Positions 33,211 to 42,693 of a DNA stretch of 64,000 bases are shown here, piece after piece (within the stretch, counting starts at the first letter, position 1; the number at the start of each line of letters is the position of its first letter). Origin of the DNA: Ectopseudomonas mendocina (GTDB lineage: Bacteria; Pseudomonadota; Gammaproteobacteria; Pseudomonadales; Pseudomonadaceae); NCBI RefSeq assembly GCF_007049795.1, contig NZ_SCFY01000010.1, positions 1 through 64,000 of the forward strand. Direction: 5' to 3'. The translations under genes and the position numbers were made by a program. Below the pieces are notes generated by a model that saw nothing but the letters and a program-made list of their open reading frames with translations, ran no database searches and was not told the origin of the DNA.

Positions 33211-34686
33211 TTACTCGCCCAGCTCGTCCAGCACCGGCAGATCTGCAGAGCGCTCGAGCAGCTCGCCTGGCAGGCTCTTGCTCGCGCGAGCGCCCAGCAG
33301 CTTGAGATTTTCCACACGACCAATGAGGTTGCCACGACCGTCCACCAGCTTGTTGCGGGCACTGGCGTAAGCCTTGTCCAACTGCTGCAGACGGCTGCCC
33401 ATTTCATCCAGATCGGCGACGAAGGCGACGAACTTGTCATATAGCTGACCGGCGCGCTCAGCGATCTCGCGCGCATTCTGGCCCTGACGCTCCTGGCGCC
33501 AGAGGCTGTCGATCACCCGCAGCGTAGCCAGCAAGGTGGTCGGGCTGACGATCACCACCTGCTGCTCGAAGGCCTCCTGAAACAGATCCGGCTCGGCCTG
33601 CAGCGCCGCGGCGAAGGCCGCCTCGATGGGCACGAAGAGCAGCACGAAATCCAGACTGTGCAAACCTTCGAGGCGCTGGTAATCCTTGCCGGACAGACCC
33701 TTGAGGTGGCTGCGCAGCGAGATCAGGTGCTGCTTGAGCGCCTGCTGGCGAATCGGTTCGTCCGCTGCGGCGACATACTGCTGATAAGCGCTGAGGCTGA
33801 CCTTGGCATCGACGATCACCTGCCTGTCGCCCGGCAGGCGGATCAGCACGTCAGGCTGAAAACGCTCGCCACCAGCGCCCTTGAGGCTGACCTGGGTGTG
33901 GTACTCACGCCCCTTCTCCAGGCCGGCATGTTCCAGCACTCGCTCCAGCACCAACTCGCCCCAGTTACCCTGAGTCTTCTGGCCCTTGAGTGCACGGGTC
34001 AGATTGGTTGCCTCGTCACCCAGGCGCTGGTTGAGCTGCTGCAGACGCTCCAACTCTTTGTTCAGGGAAAAACGCTCACGCGCTTCTTGTTGATAACTCT
34101 CGTCGACGCGCTTCTCGAACGCCTGGATGCGCTCCTTGAGTGGGTCGAGCAACTGGCCGAGGCGCTGCTGGCTGGTCTCCGCGAAACGCTGCTCACGCTC
34201 ATCGAAGATCTTCGTTGCCAGTTCGGAGAACTGGGCGCGCAGCTCGTTGCGCGCGCCCTGCAGATCATCAAGACGCTGCTGCTGGTTGTCGCGGTTTTCC
34301 TGCAGCTCGGCAGCCAGCGCCGCACGCTCGGCGGTGAGCCGACGCAATTCAGCTTCATTACGTTCGCGCTGCTGATTCCACGACTGCGCGGCCTCGCGGG
34401 CAATCTGCCGCTCCTGCTGCAGCAGCTCGTTCTCACGGCGCAAACCGGCCAACTCGGTTTGCTGCTCCACCTTGATCTCGCTGACCTCGGCCAACTCGGC
34501 GCGACAATCATCGAGTTGCGCCAGCAAACCGGTCTGGCTGAGCTGTGCATGCTCCAGGCGCTCCTGCAGCAACGCCTGTTCGCCTTGCTCGCGAGCCAGC
34601 CGACGCTGCAAGGACCAAAGGCCGGCCAATAGCGGAACCAGCGCAACGGCGATGCCGATAGCGAGAGAGAGAGGATCGATTGGCAT
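33211..34686 (-). CDS. rmuC: DNA recombination protein RmuC
   Basis: A 491-residue protein with an N-terminal membrane-anchor helix (residues 5-24), a long coiled-coil (about 25-190) rich in Gln, Glu and Arg, and the RmuC domain (about 210-470). The domain has the conserved segments TQGNWGELVLERVLEHAGLEKGREY, VIVDAKVSLSAYQQYV and FVPIEAAFAAAL. The conserved part contains a PD-(D/E)xK-like nuclease core. RmuC limits recombination at inverted repeats in E. coli. It is convergent with the hybrid kinase and stands alone. Start ATG at 34686 matches the family. Confidence 0.92.
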   Translation of the reverse strand: MPIDPLSLAIGIAVALVPLLAGLWSLQRRLAREQGEQALLQERLEHAQLSQTGLLAQLDDCRAELAEVSEIKVEQQTELAGLRRENELLQQERQIAREAAQSWNQQRERNEAELRRLTAERAALAAELQENRDNQQQRLDDLQGARNELRAQFSELATKIFDEREQRFAETSQQRLGQLLDPLKERIQAFEKRVDESYQQEARERFSLNKELERLQQLNQRLGDEATNLTRALKGQKTQGNWGELVLERVLEHAGLEKGREYHTQVSLKGAGGERFQPDVLIRLPGDRQVIVDAKVSLSAYQQYVAAADEPIRQQALKQHLISLRSHLKGLSGKDYQRLEGLHSLDFVLLFVPIEAAFAAALQAEPDLFQEAFEQQVVIVSPTTLLATLRVIDSLWRQERQGQNAREIAERAGQLYDKFVAFVADLDEMGSRLQQLDKAYASARNKLVDGRGNLIGRVENLKLLGARASKSLPGELLERSADLPVLDELGE

Positions 34687-34751
34687 AGACGCTCCATGTT
34701 TGACCGCCGTGCAGTATACCCGCCGGCGATTTACACGGGGCCAGCACGCAA

Positions 34752-35063
34752 TCAGCGTGAAAGACGCTCCAGCTCCAACTGAGCACGGCGGTCGCCCGCG
34801 CGCGCAGCCTGGCGCAGGAGTTCATAACCGATGCGGCGATCACGGGTATTACCGCAGTCGCGACAGAGCAGTTGGCCCAACCGGCTTTGCGCCTGAACAC
34901 AGCCCTTGCGCGCAGGCTGCTTGAGCAGGTTGCCGGCGATGCGTTTGACACTGGGGGTTTGCCCCAGACGCGGGCTGTCGAGCAGCCACAGCGCAACGCG
35001 CATGGGCAGACGAGAAGAACCGGGACGGGTCGCAGAGGATGAAGCAGGTAAAGCGCGAGGCAT
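34752..35063 (-). CDS. Short Sel1/TPR-like protein
   Basis: A 103-residue frame whose C-terminal half (from residue 21, MRVALWLLDSPRLGQTPSVK) resembles the start of Sel1-repeat proteins: GNLLKQPARKGCVQAQSRLGQLLCRD, then GYELLRQAARAGDRRAQLELE. It ends with one complete and one partial repeat, so it is short for the family. The start is uncertain: ATG 35063 and ATG 35003 are both possible and neither has a clear ribosome binding site. The CxxC-like pair in LCRDCGN is typical of this small family in pseudomonads. Function unknown; it may act as a small adaptor. Confidence 0.65.
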   Translation of the reverse strand: MPRALPASSSATRPGSSRLPMRVALWLLDSPRLGQTPSVKRIAGNLLKQPARKGCVQAQSRLGQLLCRDCGNTRDRRIGYELLRQAARAGDRRAQLELERLSR

Positions 35064-35631
35064 AAATACAGGGGGGGTGACTGCCGGGGCGCGCCACTCT
35101 ACTCCTTTTTTCTTGAAGGTAAAGCCTTGCCTGCCAGATCGTTTGCGGCTGCCAGAAAGAGTTCCCTCACAATCCACAGAAGCTGTGGATAACTCCGTGC
35201 ACAACTTGGGCGAAAGAACTCACAGGCCTGATGTCGTGGGGCTCGCAGTCAAACTGTCGATTTTTTCACCAACAAAAAAAGTGCATATTTTTCATTGACT
35301 TAAAAATCAACCACGGAAAATCAAGCGGTTAGCGGCGTTTCTGACAGTGATGTGACAGCCTGCTTCAGCATTGTGCACAACTCCCTGCGACAGATCCGCG
35401 CAGCGCTCTGTTTCGGGGCATCCAAACGGCGAATGCAGCCGTCATGCGGCACTGCGATGACCTCGCCCTGCAGCAGAAACCGAGCCCAGCGAAACGGCCT
35501 TGATCGGTCCGCCAATCCATACCGCATCGCACGCGGATTCGAACAAGCGCCGCAATGCAACCCCCAGATCGGCTTGGCACTCTCTGGAGCATGGGGTACC
35601 GTCCCGCAACGGCACCAGGCAAGGAGAACTC
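35064..35631. other. 570-bp gene-free region with DnaA-box-like sites and an AT-rich patch
   Basis: No convincing gene is seen between the Sel1-like gene and ydbH. The region contains a perfect inverted repeat ATCCACAG-AAG-CTGTGGAT (35172-35190) that includes a consensus DnaA box TGTGGATAA (35184-35192), and a near-consensus TTGTGCACA (35371-35379). Between them lies an AT-rich stretch (about 35257-35310) with TTGACT at 35295-35300. AAGGAGAA at 35621-35628 is the ydbH ribosome binding site. Frames crossing it are short and lack domains. Confidence 0.45.
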
Positions 35632-38187
35632 ATGAGCCGCCGGCGTTTCTGGCTGAGCATCTGCATGGCGCTTGCGGTGCTGCTCTCGCTGCTCGCCTGC
35701 TACGCCATCTATCGCGTGCAGCAGTTGCTCGACGAGCAGCATGTCGAACTGGACTGGCAGGGTTTCAGCCTCAGCTGGCGTGGCCTGCAGCTGCACGAGG
35801 TGAGTCTGGTGCAGCGTGACCAGGGTGAATTGCACACTCATGCCAAGCAGCTTCACCTGCAATGGCTGGCCAGCGAGGCGCCGCGCTACCGCCTGGCTGT
35901 GCAGGGTCTGCGCGTGGACTGGCTAGCGGCGGATTCAGAAGCGCAGAGCCCGACCGACAGCGGCCTCGACGAAACCGTTCAGACGATATCGAATGCCCTG
36001 CCCTGGCTGCCGAGGCGGATCGAACTACGCGACCTCCATGCGCAACTGCCCTGCATCAATGGCCGTTGCGCACTCGATGGCGAGCTCGACCTGCAGTGTC
36101 TGGACGATGCCTTGCATCTACGCGTGCGACTGCTACGCGAAAACCACAGCGCAGTATTGCAAGCGCACCTGCAGGGACTCGATGGCGCCCTGGATAGTGC
36201 GCGCCAGCTGCAGATGACCCTGCACTTCGATGAACAACAGCAGATGGAGCTGCACAGCGACCTGGCAGTTCAGGGCGATGCACTGCAATGGAACGGCGAC
36301 CTGCTGCTGGCACCGCTGCAGGAAATCGCCTGGGTCGCCGCCTGGCTGAGCGAGTGGACATCACTGGACACCGCCAATCTGCCAAAGACGCCGCAGCAGG
36401 CCGGCATCATCGCCCAGTGGCAACTGCAGCTGCCGCAGACCACCCGCCAGCTCGGCGAGCTGCTGACCGCGCCTGGATGGTTACGTGTCGACGCCCAACT
36501 GCCGCAGCCCTGGCCACTGCCCGGCATCGGCCTGCTCAGCGGTGAACTGCAGCTCGACCTGCGCAATGCCGCAGGCGCCTGGCAAGGGCGCAAGCTGCAC
36601 GGCAATCTGCAACTCGATACCCAGGATGCGCCCTGGCTGACCGCCCTGCCAAACGGCCTGCGAACAAGCCGCCTGCAATTACAGCTGCAGCCGCTGGAAA
36701 GCAAGCCGGATACCCCACTGGCCCTGCAGCTGAAGCTCGTCGCGGAAGGGGCGTTGCAGGGGCAGATCGACGCCGAGCTCGGCCTGCAGCAATCGCGCGA
36801 CTGGGCGCTGGAGGTGCGCCAGTTGCAGCTCGATGCCCGCAGCAAACGCGTGGACCTGGATGGCATTCGAGCCGATGGCCTGCAGTTGAATCTCGACCTG
36901 TCTGGCAATGTCACCGCGCACCAGCTGCAACTCACGCTGGCCGCCAACTCGCGCCTGGATATCCAGCGCCTACGCGGTGCCGACCTGGATCTGCAACAGG
37001 CCCGCTTGACCCTCGCCGGCCTGGGCGTGGCCGGCGCGCCACATGTGCCAACGCTGTCCGGCCCACTGACGCTGCGCGTGCAGAATCTGCAGCACGCACA
37101 ATTACAGGCCCAGGGCTGGCAATGGCAGGGTCGGATGGAGGCCGACAGCGCTCGCCAGAAACTCGATGGCGCCCTGTTGGCCGATTCGGGCCTGAGCATG
37201 GCTCTGGGGCTGAACAATACCGCCGATGGCCTGGCGTTGAACGCCACGCTCGATGAGCTCTTCCTGCGCGCAGGCAACCCGCTGGCACATACGCTTGCGA
37301 ACTGGCCGCCGCTGTTGACGCTGGACAACGGCCGTATCCAGGCCGACGCGAGCCTGAACCTGCCCACTGGCAAGCCCCTGCAACTGAGGGCGAAGCTCAG
37401 CGGCAAAGGCCTAGCCGGCATCTATGACCGCAGCATGCTGAGCGGTGTGGACGCCGAATTGCACCTGCGCCTCGCGGGCGAGCGCCTGACACTGGAGCTG
37501 CCGAGCCTGAGCGCGAAACAGCTCGACCCCGGTATCGCTCTCGGCCCCTTGCAGCTGCAGGCCAGTTATCAGGCCAGCCTGCAACGCCCTCTGGCTGGCA
37601 ACCTCAGCCATCAACGCGCGGAACTGGGCATCCTCGGCGGCAGCCTGAGCCTGGAACCGGCGACCTGGGCACTGGATAGCCCCAGCCAGTTGCTGCCACT
37701 GAAGCTCAGCGGCCTGGATCTGCAGGAGCTGTTTCGCGTCTATCCAGCCGAAGGGCTCGCCGGCAATGGGCTGATCGACGGCACCTTGCCGCTGCGCCTG
37801 GGCGGCGCCATCAGCATCGAACAGGGCCTGATCGAAGCCAGGCCACCAGGAGGGCAGCTGAGCTTTCACTCGCCGCGCATTCGCGCCATGGGCCAGGCCA
37901 ACCCGGGTATGAAGCTGGTCACCGACGCACTGGAGGACTTCCACTACGATCTGCTCAGCAGTAGCGTCGACTATGATCAGTCCGGCACACTGCAGCTAGG
38001 CATGCGCCTGCATGGGCAGAACCCGGCCATCGAGAAGGGCCGCCCCATCCACTTCAATATCAATCTGGAAGAAGACATTCCGGCCTTGCTGGCCAGCCTG
38101 CAACTGACCGACAAGGTGAGTGGCATCATCCAGCAACGGATTCAGCAATGGATGCGCCAGCGTGTCCCCCAAGAATCAAAGGAGTAG
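35632..38187 (+). CDS. ydbH: AsmA-like intermembrane lipid transport protein YdbH
   Basis: An 851-residue protein with one N-terminal signal-anchor helix (residues 8-26). A very long beta-rich periplasmic body follows, with alternating Leu/Gln-rich strands, typical of the AsmA-like/YdbH family (DUF3971-type) that forms hydrophobic grooves carrying phospholipids between the membranes. The C-terminal part (about 745-851) holds the family-conserved FHSPRIRAMGQANPG and DALEDFHYDLLSSSVDYDQSG segments. I chose the ATG at 35632 because AAGGAGAA is 4 bases upstream; an in-frame ATG at 35500 is not supported. It is followed by ynbE and ydbL, the conserved partners. Confidence 0.9.
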   Translation: MSRRRFWLSICMALAVLLSLLACYAIYRVQQLLDEQHVELDWQGFSLSWRGLQLHEVSLVQRDQGELHTHAKQLHLQWLASEAPRYRLAVQGLRVDWLAADSEAQSPTDSGLDETVQTISNALPWLPRRIELRDLHAQLPCINGRCALDGELDLQCLDDALHLRVRLLRENHSAVLQAHLQGLDGALDSARQLQMTLHFDEQQQMELHSDLAVQGDALQWNGDLLLAPLQEIAWVAAWLSEWTSLDTANLPKTPQQAGIIAQWQLQLPQTTRQLGELLTAPGWLRVDAQLPQPWPLPGIGLLSGELQLDLRNAAGAWQGRKLHGNLQLDTQDAPWLTALPNGLRTSRLQLQLQPLESKPDTPLALQLKLVAEGALQGQIDAELGLQQSRDWALEVRQLQLDARSKRVDLDGIRADGLQLNLDLSGNVTAHQLQLTLAANSRLDIQRLRGADLDLQQARLTLAGLGVAGAPHVPTLSGPLTLRVQNLQHAQLQAQGWQWQGRMEADSARQKLDGALLADSGLSMALGLNNTADGLALNATLDELFLRAGNPLAHTLANWPPLLTLDNGRIQADASLNLPTGKPLQLRAKLSGKGLAGIYDRSMLSGVDAELHLRLAGERLTLELPSLSAKQLDPGIALGPLQLQASYQASLQRPLAGNLSHQRAELGILGGSLSLEPATWALDSPSQLLPLKLSGLDLQELFRVYPAEGLAGNGLIDGTLPLRLGGAISIEQGLIEARPPGGQLSFHSPRIRAMGQANPGMKLVTDALEDFHYDLLSSSVDYDQSGTLQLGMRLHGQNPAIEKGRPIHFNINLEEDIPALLASLQLTDKVSGIIQQRIQQWMRQRVPQESKE

Positions 38188-38191
38188 CGCC

Positions 38192-38383
38192 ATGCGCACG
38201 TACCGCCTCCTCGCAGTCCTGAGCCTGGGGCTGCTGTGCCAGGCCTGTACCCCAACGGTACAACTGGCGATGCCGAACGAACCGATCAACATCAACCTGA
38301 ACGTCAAGGTCGAGCACGAAATCTACATCAAGGTGGACAAGGCGCTGGACAGTGTATTTAGCGAAGGCAGCGGTCTGTTTTGA
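38192..38383 (+). CDS. ynbE: YnbE-family small lipoprotein
   Basis: A 63-residue outer-membrane lipoprotein. The signal peptide ends in the lipobox LCQAC with Cys19, followed by TPTVQLAMPNEPININLNVKV and a short amphipathic end. In E. coli, YnbE stacks onto the C-terminus of YdbH to complete the bridge across the periplasm. The start lies 4 bp after the ydbH stop with AAAGGAG upstream, so the two are translated together. The match in length, lipobox and the ININLNVKVEH motif is strong. Confidence 0.88.
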   Translation: MRTYRLLAVLSLGLLCQACTPTVQLAMPNEPININLNVKVEHEIYIKVDKALDSVFSEGSGLF

Positions 38384-38424
38384 GCCCACTGTTTCGGCAT
38401 GAACAGGTCCTACGGAGAGAGACG

Positions 38425-38763
38425 ATGATTCGATACATTTCGACCCTGCTGCTGGCACTCACACTCAGCCTGCCGGCCTACGCACTGAACCTCAACCAGG
38501 CCATGAGCGCGCTGGGCGACGCCAAGGCCAGCGGTCAACTCGGCGAGCAACCCAACGGCTATCTCGGCGTGGTCAAAGCCGGTGGCCAGGCCGATGAAAT
38601 CGCCCGGCTGATCAACCAGGCACGTCGCGCCGAATACCAGAAGGTCGCGCAGGACAACGGCATCAGCCTGAACGACGTGGAAGCCATCGCCGGCAAGAAG
38701 GCCATCGAGCGCACGCCCAAGGGTCAGTTCATCCAGCTGAACGGCCAGTGGCTGCAGAAATAG
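38425..38763 (+). CDS. ydbL: YdbL-family (DUF1318) periplasmic protein
   Basis: A 112-residue secreted protein. The signal peptide MIRYISTLLLALTLSLPAYA is cut after residue 20, leaving LNLNQAMSALGDAKASGQLG and a helical DUF1318 domain that ends GKKAIERTPKGQFIQLNGQW. YdbL is the third member of the ydbH-ynbE-ydbL set and is thought to assist or control assembly of the YdbH-YnbE bridge. It is 41 bp after ynbE with GGAGAGAGACG upstream. A terminator follows, ending the operon. Confidence 0.88.
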   Translation: MIRYISTLLLALTLSLPAYALNLNQAMSALGDAKASGQLGEQPNGYLGVVKAGGQADEIARLINQARRAEYQKVAQDNGISLNDVEAIAGKKAIERTPKGQFIQLNGQWLQK

Positions 38764-38782
38764 ACAGCAGATGGCAGAAACG

Positions 38783-38812
38783 AAAGAACCCGCCTAGGCG
38801 GGTTCTTTTTTT
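38783..38812. terminator. Terminator of the ydbH-ynbE-ydbL operon
   Basis: 9-bp stem GAACCCGCC / GGCGGGTTC with a 2-base gap (TA), followed by TTTTTTT on the plus strand and flanked by AAA on the other side. It may also serve grxD, which is convergent. Confidence 0.85.
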
Positions 38813-38825
38813 GCAAATGCAGTGA

Positions 38826-39152
38826 TCAGGCGTCGGCCTTCCCCACAGCATCCTTGATCAGGGTCTGCAGCTCGCCCTTCTCGTACATCTCGGTGAGGAT
38901 GTCGCTACCGCCGACCAGCTCACCGCCGACCCACAGCTGCGGGAAGGTCGGCCAGTTGGCGTACTTCGGCAGGTTGGCGCGGATTTCCGGGTTCTGCAGG
39001 ATGTCGACGTAGGCGAACTTCTCGCCGCAGCCCATCACGACCTGGGCAGCACGGGCCGAGAAGCCACACTGCGGCGCGTTAGGCGAGCCTTTCATGTACA
39101 GCAGAACGGTGTTGTTGGCGATCTGCTCTTTGATGGTTTCGATGATATCCAT
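38826..39152 (-). CDS. grxD: Monothiol glutaredoxin
   Basis: A 108-residue CGFS-type glutaredoxin, which carries and hands over [2Fe-2S] clusters with glutathione. The motif is seen in SPNAPQCGFSARAAQ, and the glutathione-binding WPTFPQLWVGGELVGGSDI follows. I chose the ATG at 39152 (MDIIETIKEQIAN) to match the family N-terminus; a longer frame to 39263 is unsupported. It is convergent with ydbL and 129 bp downstream of the molybdopterin oxidoreductase gene on the same strand. Confidence 0.94.
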   Translation of the reverse strand: MDIIETIKEQIANNTVLLYMKGSPNAPQCGFSARAAQVVMGCGEKFAYVDILQNPEIRANLPKYANWPTFPQLWVGGELVGGSDILTEMYEKGELQTLIKDAVGKADA

Positions 39153-39281
39153 GGGGCACCTCAGCATAGACTTCGCGACCCTACGGTCGCCACGGTGGCG
39201 CGATTGTAGCGAAAAGCCGAGCATAATGCTCGGCCTTGCCGTCGCCCAATAGCGTCGAGCCAACCCCGAGTTTTATCCGGG

Positions 39282-41390
39282 CTACGCAGCCACCACCTCC
39301 ACCGGCACACCATTGAGCACAGCATTACCGGACAGCGCATCGAGCTGGCGCTCGTCGGTCAGGTCGTTGGCGCTGGCACCCGGCTGGGCACGCGCAATAT
39401 CCATCTGCACGCCAGGACGGGCATGCCCCCAGCCATGGGGCAGGCTGACCACGCCAGCCATCACCTCATCGCTGGCAGCCACCTCCACCTCGATGCTGCC
39501 AACCCGCGAGCGCACCCGTACGCGCTGGCCATCGGCCAAGCCACGACTGGCCAGATCGTGCGGGTTCATCAATAACTGATGACGCGGCTTGCCCTTCACC
39601 AGGCGGTGATAGTTGTGCATCCAGGAGTTGTTGCTGCGCACGTGACGACGACCGATCAGCAGTAGCTCATCGGCTGCCGGCTGCGGCTGTTCAGCAAAGC
39701 GTGCCAGATCGGCGAGCAGCAGCTCAGGTGCAGCCTGCACCGCCTTGCTCGGCGTTTTCAGACGCGCGGCCAGGTTCGGCTGCAAGGGCCCCAGGTCGAC
39801 CCCATGCGGATGCTCACGCAATGCAGCCAGACTGAGCTTGTGCTCACTGCGATCACCATAGGGACCAAAACGCAGGCCCATGTCGATCATCTGCTCAGGC
39901 GCCATGGTCGGTTTCAGCTCCAGGCCATTGCGCGCCGCGAAGGCTTTGGCCAGACCGACAAAGATTTCCCAGTCGTGCAATGCACCGTCCGGCTTGGCCA
40001 GGATTGCCTCGTTGAAGCGGGTGACGTTGCGCACCGCGAACACATTGAAGGTAGTGTCGTAATGATCGTGCTCCAGCGGCGCGGTCGGCGGCAGAATCAG
40101 GTCGGCGTAACGGGTGGTCTCGTTGATGTAGAAATCCACCGAGAGCATGAAGTCCAGGCCGTCCAGCGCCTGCTCCAGCTGGCGCCCATTGGGTGTCGAC
40201 AGCACCGGGTTGCCGGCCACCGTGACCAGGGCACGGATCTGCCCTTCGCCCGGCGTCAGCATCTCTTCGGCCAGCGCCGAAACCGGCAGCTCGCCACCGT
40301 ATTCCGGCAGGCCGGATACCCGGCTCTGCCAGCGATTGAAATGCCCGCCCGAGGTGCTCGCCACCAGATCCACCGCCGGCGTGGTGCAGAGCACGCCGCC
40401 CGCGCGATCGACGTTGCCGGTCACCAGATTGATGATCTGCACCAGCCATTGGCACAGGGTGCCGAACGCCTGGGTGGAAACGCCCATGCGCCCGTAGCAC
40501 ACGGCTTTGTCTGCCGCGGCGAAATCCCGCGCCAGTTGGCGGATGGTTTCTGCCGGCACACCACAGCGTACGCTCATGGCCTCGGCATCAAAGCCGGCAA
40601 TCGCTTCGCGCACCTGTTCCAACCCTTCCACCGGCAGATGGCTGTCGCGCGTCAGGCCCTCCTCGAACAGGGTGTTGAGCAGCGCCAGCAGCAGCGCGGC
40701 ATCGCTACCGGGGCGTACGAACAGGTGCTGGTCGGCGATGGCGGCGGTCTCGCTGCGACGCGGGTCGACCACCACCAGCTTGCCACCGCGGGCCTGGATG
40801 GCCTTCAGGCGCTTCTCCACATCCGGCACAGTCATGATGCTGCCGTTGGAGGCCAAGGGGTTGCCGCCCAGAATCAGCATGAAGTCGGTGTGATCGATAT
40901 CGGGAATCGGAATCAGCAGACCGTGGCCATACATCAGATGGCTGGTCAGGTGGTGCGGCAGTTGATCGACCGAGGTGGCGGAAAAGCGATTGCGGGTTTT
41001 CAACTGACCGAGGAAATAGTTGCTGTGGGTCATCAGCCCATAGTTATGCACGCTGGGGTTGCCCTGATACACGGCCACGGCATTTTGCCCATGGGCGGCC
41101 TGAATCGTGCTCAGGCGCTCAGCTACCAGCTCGAACGCCTCCTCCCAGCCGATGGCCTGCCACTGCTCGCCAATGCGGCGCATGGGCTGACGGATACGGT
41201 CGGGGTCGTTCTGGATGTCCTGCAGCGCCACAGCCTTGGGGCAGATATGGCCACGGCTGAAGCTATCCCGAGCATCGCCCTTGATCGAGCGAATCTGCGT
41301 GCTGCCATCAGGCTGCGCTTCAGTTTCGATGGCAAGGCCGCAGATGGCTTCGCACAGATGGCATGCACGGTAATGAAGGGACTTGGTCAT
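39282..41390 (-). CDS. Molybdopterin-dependent oxidoreductase (4Fe-4S, formate dehydrogenase/nitrate reductase superfamily)
   Basis: A 702-residue cytoplasmic enzyme. The N-terminal domain binds a [4Fe-4S] cluster through Cys10, Cys13, Cys17 and Cys50 (ACHLCEAIC, GHICPK). The bis-MGD domains show ILGGNPLASNGSIMTVPD, VVVDPRRSETAAIADQHL and VAGNPVLSTPNGRQLE, and the C-terminal MoCo-binding domain ends SLPHGWGHARPGVQ. No twin-arginine signal is present, so it is cytoplasmic. The substrate is unknown; family members act on formate, nitrate or aldehydes. In P. aeruginosa a similar gene also lies between grxD and argF. Confidence 0.85.
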   Translation of the reverse strand: MTKSLHYRACHLCEAICGLAIETEAQPDGSTQIRSIKGDARDSFSRGHICPKAVALQDIQNDPDRIRQPMRRIGEQWQAIGWEEAFELVAERLSTIQAAHGQNAVAVYQGNPSVHNYGLMTHSNYFLGQLKTRNRFSATSVDQLPHHLTSHLMYGHGLLIPIPDIDHTDFMLILGGNPLASNGSIMTVPDVEKRLKAIQARGGKLVVVDPRRSETAAIADQHLFVRPGSDAALLLALLNTLFEEGLTRDSHLPVEGLEQVREAIAGFDAEAMSVRCGVPAETIRQLARDFAAADKAVCYGRMGVSTQAFGTLCQWLVQIINLVTGNVDRAGGVLCTTPAVDLVASTSGGHFNRWQSRVSGLPEYGGELPVSALAEEMLTPGEGQIRALVTVAGNPVLSTPNGRQLEQALDGLDFMLSVDFYINETTRYADLILPPTAPLEHDHYDTTFNVFAVRNVTRFNEAILAKPDGALHDWEIFVGLAKAFAARNGLELKPTMAPEQMIDMGLRFGPYGDRSEHKLSLAALREHPHGVDLGPLQPNLAARLKTPSKAVQAAPELLLADLARFAEQPQPAADELLLIGRRHVRSNNSWMHNYHRLVKGKPRHQLLMNPHDLASRGLADGQRVRVRSRVGSIEVEVAASDEVMAGVVSLPHGWGHARPGVQMDIARAQPGASANDLTDERQLDALSGNAVLNGVPVEVVAA

Positions 41391-41772
41391 GGCCTGGCCT
41401 CTTGTTCTGATCCGAGACGACCGGTCAGGTCGCAGGTCATGAACTATGAGCCGAGCGCGAAGGCGACGCCAGCAGCGTTCGCCTCATGAATCGACAGGCA
41501 TCAAGCCTGCCGATTCAGCAGCACCACGTACGTGGCCCCTGGCACGACTGCGTTCAATATCACTGGCGCCAGCGCTTTGGCTAAAAAGGCTTGTAAAACA
41601 TCATTCTGCGCGCCCGTAGGCGTTAACTTGCGCCGTCTCGTCATTTCCTTATAGGATCGCGCCTTCCCCTGTTTCGTCGCACCCTGCGGCCTCCTGCCGC
41701 AAGCTCTGCTGTTTTTGTCGGTTTTAGCCCCGAACGCAAGCTTGCGAAATGTAGTGATAAAGGTAGTTAACG
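41391..41772. promoter_or_regulatory. Divergent promoter region of the oxidoreductase and argF
   Basis: 382 bp without a gene. It contains a long hairpin GAATCGACAGGC / GCCTGCCGATTC (41486-41514) with one mismatch, and a perfect 12-bp palindrome CGCAAGCTTGCG (41735-41746). TGTCGG at 41716-41721 resembles the ArgR half-site TGTCGC. The argF ribosome binding site AAAGG is at 41759-41763. Which of these carries ArgR control is unproven. Confidence 0.4.

Positions 41773-42689
<917 letters not shown>

Positions 42690-42693
<4 letters not shown>

Noticed and set aside
35064..35631. Chromosomal origin of replication
   Set aside because: DnaA-like boxes and AT-rich DNA are present, but dnaA, dnaN and rpmH are not nearby and the boxes are few.
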